A DNA stretch of 58,916 bases from contig WQYW01000009.1 in the NCBI GenBank assembly GCA_009781045.1, forward strand, positions 1 to 58,916, read 5' to 3'. Below are positions 55,938-58,916 of this stretch, piece by piece. The notes below the pieces were generated by a model. That model ran no database searches, had not been told where the DNA came from, and saw nothing but the letters and a program-made list of their open reading frames with translations. A program made the translations under genes and the position numbers. The DNA is from Alphaproteobacteria bacterium. GTDB lineage: Bacteria; Pseudomonadota; Alphaproteobacteria; Rhizobiales; Xanthobacteraceae. Positions within the stretch are counted from its first letter, which is position 1, and every line of letters begins with the position of its first letter.

Positions 55938-56486
55938 TCAGGCGCCGCCGGAACCGATCGCAGCGCGGAGCGTCTTGTCCGCACTGAAGTCCTCGACACT
56001 CTCAACATAGAGGAGCGAGGCCAGTTTCGAGCGCGCGCGATTGACGCGGCTCTTGATTGTGCCCAGCGCGCAGTCGCAGATCAAAGCCGCCTCCTCATAG
56101 GAAAAGCCCGAGGCGCCGACAATAATCAGTGCTTCGCGCTGGTCTTCCGGCAGCTTGGCGAGGGCGGCGCGGAATTCCTGGAATTCGAGATGCGAGCCCT
56201 GTGGCGGCAGGATTTTGAGGGTCTTGGCGTGACGGCCTTCGCCATCCTCAACCTCGCGGCGCCGCCTGCGGTAGGCGGAGCGAAACAGATTGCGCAGGAT
56301 CGCGAACAGCCAGCTGTGCATATTTGTGCCAGGCTGGAAGGACTCCAGATTCGCCAGCGCGCGCAGCAGTGTTTCCTGCACCAGATCATCAGCGCGGTCG
56401 GTGCTGCCGCTGAGCGAGATGGCGAAGGCCCGCAGTCGCGGTATGGCGGAGAGAAGCTCCTCGCGCAGGGCTGGGGTAAGAGGCAT
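55938..56486 (-). CDS. ecfG: General stress response sigma factor EcfG
   Basis: A 182-residue ECF sigma factor with region 2 (AIPRLRAFAISLSGSTDRADDLVQETLLRALANLESFQPGTNMHSWLFAILRNLFRSAYRRRRRE) and region 4 (LAKLPEDQREALIIVGASGFSYEEAALICDCALGTIKSRVNRARSKL), matching the EcfG group in sequence and length. It binds GGAAC-N16/17-CGTT promoters. Its ATG overlaps the nepR stop codon by one base (TAATG), so it is translated from the nepR message, driven by the EcfG-type promoter at 56821-56846. In unstressed cells it is held by NepR. It converges on the kinase gene with 23 bases between stops. Confidence 0.95.
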   Translation of the reverse strand: MPLTPALREELLSAIPRLRAFAISLSGSTDRADDLVQETLLRALANLESFQPGTNMHSWLFAILRNLFRSAYRRRRREVEDGEGRHAKTLKILPPQGSHLEFQEFRAALAKLPEDQREALIIVGASGFSYEEAALICDCALGTIKSRVNRARSKLASLLYVESVEDFSADKTLRAAIGSGGA

Positions 56487-56740
56487 TAGTCACCTCCGGC
56501 GTTGTTGCGGGTTGGCCCGGTGCGACGCTTCTGCTCGCCCGGATCCTTCCCTGCCGGGGTGTCATCGGGGCTGGAATCGAGCCTGCGGATCATTTCCGCG
56601 AAGCGCTCGGGGACCCCCTGGCGGACAATTTCGTCATACATGCTGCGCAATTGATGACCAATTCGAGCCTGGATCTCTGGCGTAAGACCGCTTTTGCTCG
56701 GGGGCGTACTCCGAATAATTTTTGATCTTAGATCGTTCAT
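56486..56740 (-). CDS. nepR: Anti-sigma factor NepR
   Basis: An 84-residue protein with the NepR core LTPEIQARIGHQLRSMYDEIVRQGVPERFAEMIRRLD (residues 19-55), forming the two helices that grip EcfG or, after phosphorylation, PhyR. The N- and C-terminal flanks are polar and probably disordered (PPSKSG; TPAGKDPGEQKRRTGPTRNNAGGD), as in other NepR proteins. It sequesters the sigma factor under normal growth. The gene is first of the nepR-ecfG operon and lies divergent from phyR. Confidence 0.95.
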   Translation of the reverse strand: MNDLRSKIIRSTPPSKSGLTPEIQARIGHQLRSMYDEIVRQGVPERFAEMIRRLDSSPDDTPAGKDPGEQKRRTGPTRNNAGGD

Positions 56741-56820
56741 GACCTGTTCCGCATTTCCCCAAAGTTGGCGACAGGTGAGTCGGAAAATCCGTCACCGCGA
56801 GAAGGTTGTCGCAGACGGGA

Positions 56821-56846
56821 GAACGCGGAGCCCGGCCAATAGTTCC
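56821..56846 (-). promoter_or_regulatory. EcfG-type promoter of nepR-ecfG
   Basis: On the minus strand GGAAC (complement of 56842-56846), exactly 16 bases, then CGTTC (complement of 56821-56825) match the EcfG consensus GGAAC-N16/17-CGTT. It lies about 80-105 bases before the nepR start. The rest of the 56741-57262 gap has no gene and no matching box on the plus strand for phyR. Confidence 0.8.
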
Positions 56847-57262
56847 CTGCGATCCGACATTTTTTTCAACTTCAAGAGCGGGCCTCGCCCGAATTGTGGC
56901 ACGCTGTCTGGTTTGAGGGCGGTTTGTGGCGCGAAATCGCCGGCAATGAGTATTTTTTGTGGCAACAGCCTGAGACCTTCCCGGCGGAGCTTTTCGCAAT
57001 CGCGTCCGATTGCGGGCCTGGAGATCGCACGTCGGACTTACTTTCGTCACGAATGCGGTCCATCGTTCAGTCAGGTGCTGAGGTCGTGATGGCACACAGC
57101 CACGAGGTCGCTATCCGTCCTCGCGCAGCGGCGGGGAGGGCGGAGAGGTCGGTTCTCTGCTCCCCCGGGAATCGCTGCAGCGGGTATCCCCGACCGGGTG
57201 TGGTTTGGGACGCCGTCGGGTGAAGAACGTGGGAAGCGACGCCGGCAAGGAAGGAAGTGGAG

Positions 57263-58069
57263 ATGTCCCGTTCACGGGTTGTTGCTGAACACCTGCCATC
57301 GTTGCGCCGGCACGCGCGTGCTCTGACCGGCAGCCAGTCCTGTGGTGACGCCTATGTCGCGGCGACATTGAAGGCGCTGTTGCCCGATCCATCAATTCTG
57401 GACCAGAGCCGCGGTCCCAGGGCCGGACTGTTTCGGCTTTTCACCCGAACCTGGAATTCCCTTTCCTTTACCGACGATGCGGGGGTCGTCAGTCTGCCGA
57501 CGCCGCCGGAGCGGCGCCTGTCCAATATGACTCCTCTGCCGCGCCAGGCTTTTCTGCTGCTGTCGCTGGAGGGTTTTTCTGCGGAGGATACCGCCTACAT
57601 CCTGCGCTGTGATGTCGGCGAGGCGCTGCGGCTTGCGGATGAAGCGGGCAGCGAAATGGCGGCAGAGATTGCCACCGATGTTCTGATCATCGAGGACGAG
57701 ACCTTCATCGCCATGGATCTTGAAAGCCTGGTGAGCGGCCTTGGACACCGCGTGGTGGGTGTGGCGCGAACCCATCTGGGTGCGGTGGCGCTGGCCAAGA
57801 ACCGGCGCCCGGGCCTGATCCTTGCCGATATTCAGCTCGCGGATGGTTCCTCGGGGCTTGAGGCCGTCAATGATCTGCTGCGGAATTTCGAGGTCCCGGT
57901 GGTTTTCATCACGGCCTATCCCGAACGCTTCCTTACCGGCGAGCGTCCTGAGCCGGCCTTCCTGATTTCCAAACCCTTCCAGCCCGAGACGGTTTCGGCG
58001 GTGGTGAGCCAGGCGCTGTTCTTTCAGCGCAATTCGCGCAACCGCGTGCCGCGCGCTCCGGCGGCCTGA
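57263..58069 (+). CDS. phyR: General stress response regulator PhyR
   Basis: The ATG at 57263 is favoured (GGAAG five to seven bases upstream); a GTG two codons earlier is possible. The 268-residue protein has an N-terminal sigma-like domain (about residues 5-125: LPSLRRHARALTGSQSCGDAYVAATL and LPRQAFLLLSLEGFSAEDTAYIL) and a C-terminal receiver: DVLIIEDETFIAMDLESL with the acidic pocket, phospho-acceptor Asp189 in LILADIQL, FITAYPERFLTGERPEP, which is the FATGUY motif, and Lys237 in ISKPF. When phosphorylated, its sigma-like domain binds NepR and frees EcfG. It is divergent from nepR-ecfG, the standard layout for this system. No EcfG box precedes it. Confidence 0.96.
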   Translation: MSRSRVVAEHLPSLRRHARALTGSQSCGDAYVAATLKALLPDPSILDQSRGPRAGLFRLFTRTWNSLSFTDDAGVVSLPTPPERRLSNMTPLPRQAFLLLSLEGFSAEDTAYILRCDVGEALRLADEAGSEMAAEIATDVLIIEDETFIAMDLESLVSGLGHRVVGVARTHLGAVALAKNRRPGLILADIQLADGSSGLEAVNDLLRNFEVPVVFITAYPERFLTGERPEPAFLISKPFQPETVSAVVSQALFFQRNSRNRVPRAPAA

Positions 58070-58093
58070 GGGATCGCGGGCGCATCGGGTTTT

Positions 58094-58916
58094 TCAGGAT
58101 ATGTGATGTAATCCTGCGTCCTCGCGTCCGGAAAAGCGAAAGTCTGGTCCTCCCGCTGCGTCCACGGCGATGCCCTCGCAGACGATATGTCCATCCTGGA
58201 CCCGGAATTCGAGCCGGTCATAGCGCGGCAGGCTCTCTCCCGGTGCCGGCGCCAGCAGTTCGACCCGCCCCTGAATGGTCAAAGTCGCAGTTCCGGTGCC
58301 GTGGATCTTGGGATTCCACATCCGGATCCCGGTCTCCACCCAGCGTCGCCGGATCAGCTCTGCCCGCTCGTCGCGTGGTGTGGAAGTGCTGTGCGAAGCT
58401 GCGGCACCGAGAGCCGCAGCTGCCAACGCTGCGGTATCCAGGGCGCCGGAATCCAGGGCGGCGGAGGGCGCAGTGGCGCTGACAGAGGTGGGAATCTGCA
58501 CGGGTGCCTCGCCCTGCTCCGCGGTCACGGTTTCGGGGTCGAGGGGGAGCTGCCCCAGCGTGGTCCCGGTTTGATCCGATGATGGGGCGGCGCCAGCCAC
58601 GGCCACCTCAGACAGTTGCTGGTCCGCCTCAATGTGAGTGTCGGCCACCGCTTCTGCCTCAATGCTGGCGAGGGACGGTTCCGGCGCGGCGATCTCGTGA
58701 GTTGCGGGCACAGGCGATTCGCGGCTTTCGCTGTCGTCGGCACCGCCACCAGTACCGGGGAGCGGTTCCACGGCGAGGCTGAGAGCGCCCGCGGCTTCGG
58801 ATTCGCCTTCGTCGCCGGATTGTGCTGCCGGTTCCGGCCCGGTGCGCGGCGGGACGGCGGCATTATCATCCGCCTCGATGCTGGCGAGGGTTGGTTCCGG
58901 CGCGGCGATCTCGTGA
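58094..58916 (-). CDS. Acidic Ala/Pro-rich repeat protein, 5' end outside the window
   Basis: The frame is open from 58094 to the window edge (274 codons). The visible N-terminal part is low-complexity and acidic (Ala, Glu, Pro, Ser, Thr) with THEIAAPEPSLASIEAE and HEIAAPEPTLASIEADD 72 residues apart, i.e. a repeat. The last 95 residues look folded: DERAELIRRRWVETGIRMWNPKIHGTGTATLTIQGRVELL, RYDRLEFRVQDGHIVCEGIAVD. This domain occurs in other rhizobial proteins of unknown function, as far as I recall, but I cannot name it. It converges with phyR, with 24 bases between the stop codons. Confidence 0.7.
   Translation of the reverse strand, partial: HEIAAPEPTLASIEADDNAAVPPRTGPEPAAQSGDEGESEAAGALSLAVEPLPGTGGGADDSESRESPVPATHEIAAPEPSLASIEAEAVADTHIEADQQLSEVAVAGAAPSSDQTGTTLGQLPLDPETVTAEQGEAPVQIPTSVSATAPSAALDSGALDTAALAAAALGAAASHSTSTPRDERAELIRRRWVETGIRMWNPKIHGTGTATLTIQGRVELLAPAPGESLPRYDRLEFRVQDGHIVCEGIAVDAAGGPDFRFSGREDAGLHHIS
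58656..58916. repeat. Direct repeat in the acidic protein gene
   Basis: The 45 bases 58656-58700 recur at 58872-58916 with about three differences, a period of 216 bases (72 codons), so reading frame is kept. The second copy touches the window edge, so more copies may lie beyond. Confidence 0.85.

Overview
The window is a GC-rich chromosomal segment of an alphaproteobacterium, most likely a member of the Hyphomicrobiales (Rhizobiales). The main evidence is a complete PhyR-NepR-EcfG general stress response locus with an adjacent HWE-type sensor kinase (54.2-58.1 kb), together with an Omp25/31-type outer-membrane barrel protein and TadE/TadG proteins. No species can be named from the sequence alone. 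No rRNA, tRNA or CRISPR array was seen.

Layout. 0-4.5 kb: a formylglycine-generating-enzyme-like protein cut by the window edge, a small secreted protein behind an amber-interrupted DUF5675-like gene, a frameshifted HybE-type hydrogenase chaperone remnant and an Omp25-like barrel. 4.5-19.2 kb: two divergent autotransporters with related C-termini, one glycine-rich (990 aa) and one giant (3071 aa) with about 18 passenger repeats and three long duplicated modules. They are separated by 2.5 kb without a recognisable gene. 19.4-22.4 kb: an operator-like inverted repeat and a predicted nuclease toxin with its candidate immunity gene. 22.6-24 kb: a patchwork of gene fragments beside a secreted dienelactone hydrolase. 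24.4-33.8 kb: a pRiA4b ORF-3-like protein, then the DUF4129-DUF4350-MoxR-DUF58-SpoIIM-RDD operon, preceded by a partial tandem duplication of its first genes and a 22-bp tandem repeat.

34-42.5 kb is a decay zone. It holds a frameshifted caspase-like gene, a Phd-type antitoxin with two ruined VapC-type toxins, ISAs1-family transposase fragments, a copy of the galE 3' end, a 158-bp inverted-repeat element and a broken cyclase-family gene. Intact galE and an intact convergent pair, TcmP plus a three-Cys-motif (Gp37/Gp68, DUF5131) protein, survive inside it. This pair is the best candidate for an undescribed system.

42.8-54.1 kb: a membrane-anchored protein of unknown function, a TadG-like protein fused to an unusual GNGPFYF-repeat domain, TadE, an EF-G paralogue broken by a one-base shortfall in a G run, a zinc-ribbon membrane protein, a glycine-rich secreted protein and serA. 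54.2-58.1 kb is the stress locus: a CHASE-like HWE kinase with a degenerate ATP-binding domain, ecfG and nepR on the minus strand behind a consensus EcfG promoter, and phyR divergent from them. The window ends inside an acidic, Ala/Pro-rich repeat protein.

How the genes work together. In the known circuit, phosphorylated PhyR binds NepR and frees EcfG, and the GGAAC-N16-CGTTC promoter upstream of nepR would close an autoregulatory loop. The MoxR operon encodes an AAA+ chaperone with a DUF58 adaptor and membrane partners, thought to act on envelope or secreted proteins. The many 1-bp frameshifts could be true decay or assembly error. The decay zone, with several frame changes per gene, is clearly genuine decay; the single-lesion genes (EF-G, caspase, DUF5675-like) are not settled.
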